This document shows, piece after piece, positions 5,824-5,829 of a stretch of DNA of 5,829 nt. Below the pieces are notes generated by a model. That model saw nothing but the letters and a program-made list of their open reading frames with translations. It was not told the DNA's origin and did not search any database. This DNA is from Jatrophihabitans sp. (GTDB taxonomy: Bacteria > Actinomycetota > Actinomycetes > Mycobacteriales > Jatrophihabitantaceae). Both the position numbers and the translations under genes were made by a program. Where the stretch lies: contig SCQZ01000003.1 of NCBI GenBank assembly GCA_004299665.1, positions 1 to 5,829 of the forward strand. The letters run 5' to 3'. Every line of letters begins with the position of its first letter. The first letter of the stretch is position 1.

Positions 5824-5829
5824 TCCTCC
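5824..5829 (-). promoter_or_regulatory. Ribosome binding site of the helicase gene
   Basis: Reading leftward, GGAGGA lies seven bases before GTG at 5816, at the very edge of the window. It shows that the helicase gene is complete here. Whether it overlaps or follows another leftward gene cannot be seen. Confidence 0.7.

Overview
The window is about 5.8 kb of very GC-rich DNA with strong third-position G/C bias, GTG starts and GGAGG-type ribosome binding sites, which points to an actinomycete. The principal sigma factor at the left edge reads, from memory, almost like mycobacterial SigA and is less like Streptomyces HrdB. That suggests the Mycobacteriales/Pseudonocardiales side of the phylum, but genus cannot be fixed from this sequence.

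Layout. Rightward genes: the C-terminal part of the principal sigma factor (sigA, cut by the window edge, ends 779); an ECF-type sigma factor (859-1476); and, overlapping it by 4 bases, a single-pass membrane protein with an extracytoplasmic two-cysteine segment (1473-2243), the likely partner or anti-sigma factor. Leftward genes: a helicase of superfamily 2 (5816-4122); a 75-residue zinc-ribbon-like protein of the DUF7455 type (3878-3651); and a 428-residue protein (3592-2306) joining an ECF-sigma-like N-terminus to a transmembrane helix and a long Pro/Ser/His-rich outer tail. The two sets converge at 2244-2305. No RNA gene, insertion sequence or CRISPR array is visible.

The most interesting feature is the pair of convergent loci. 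The ECF gene plus its membrane partner, and the leftward sigma-membrane protein, appear to be two versions of one module. They share an N-terminal sigma block (16 of 22 residues identical by eye), an AAFR segment before the membrane, and a GG..A..A.TG.LP motif at the outer end of the transmembrane helix. In one locus the module is split into two translationally coupled genes. In the other it is a single polypeptide whose promoter-binding regions look eroded, whose Cys segment is absent, and which carries tandem Pro-Ser and His-Pro repeats. The pair may form a cell-envelope signalling system beside the housekeeping sigma gene; no signal or target can be read from the sequence.

A second point is a strong internal Shine-Dalgarno and ATG inside the membrane-partner gene (1664-1679). 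It could yield a shorter form lacking the cytoplasmic sigma-facing part.
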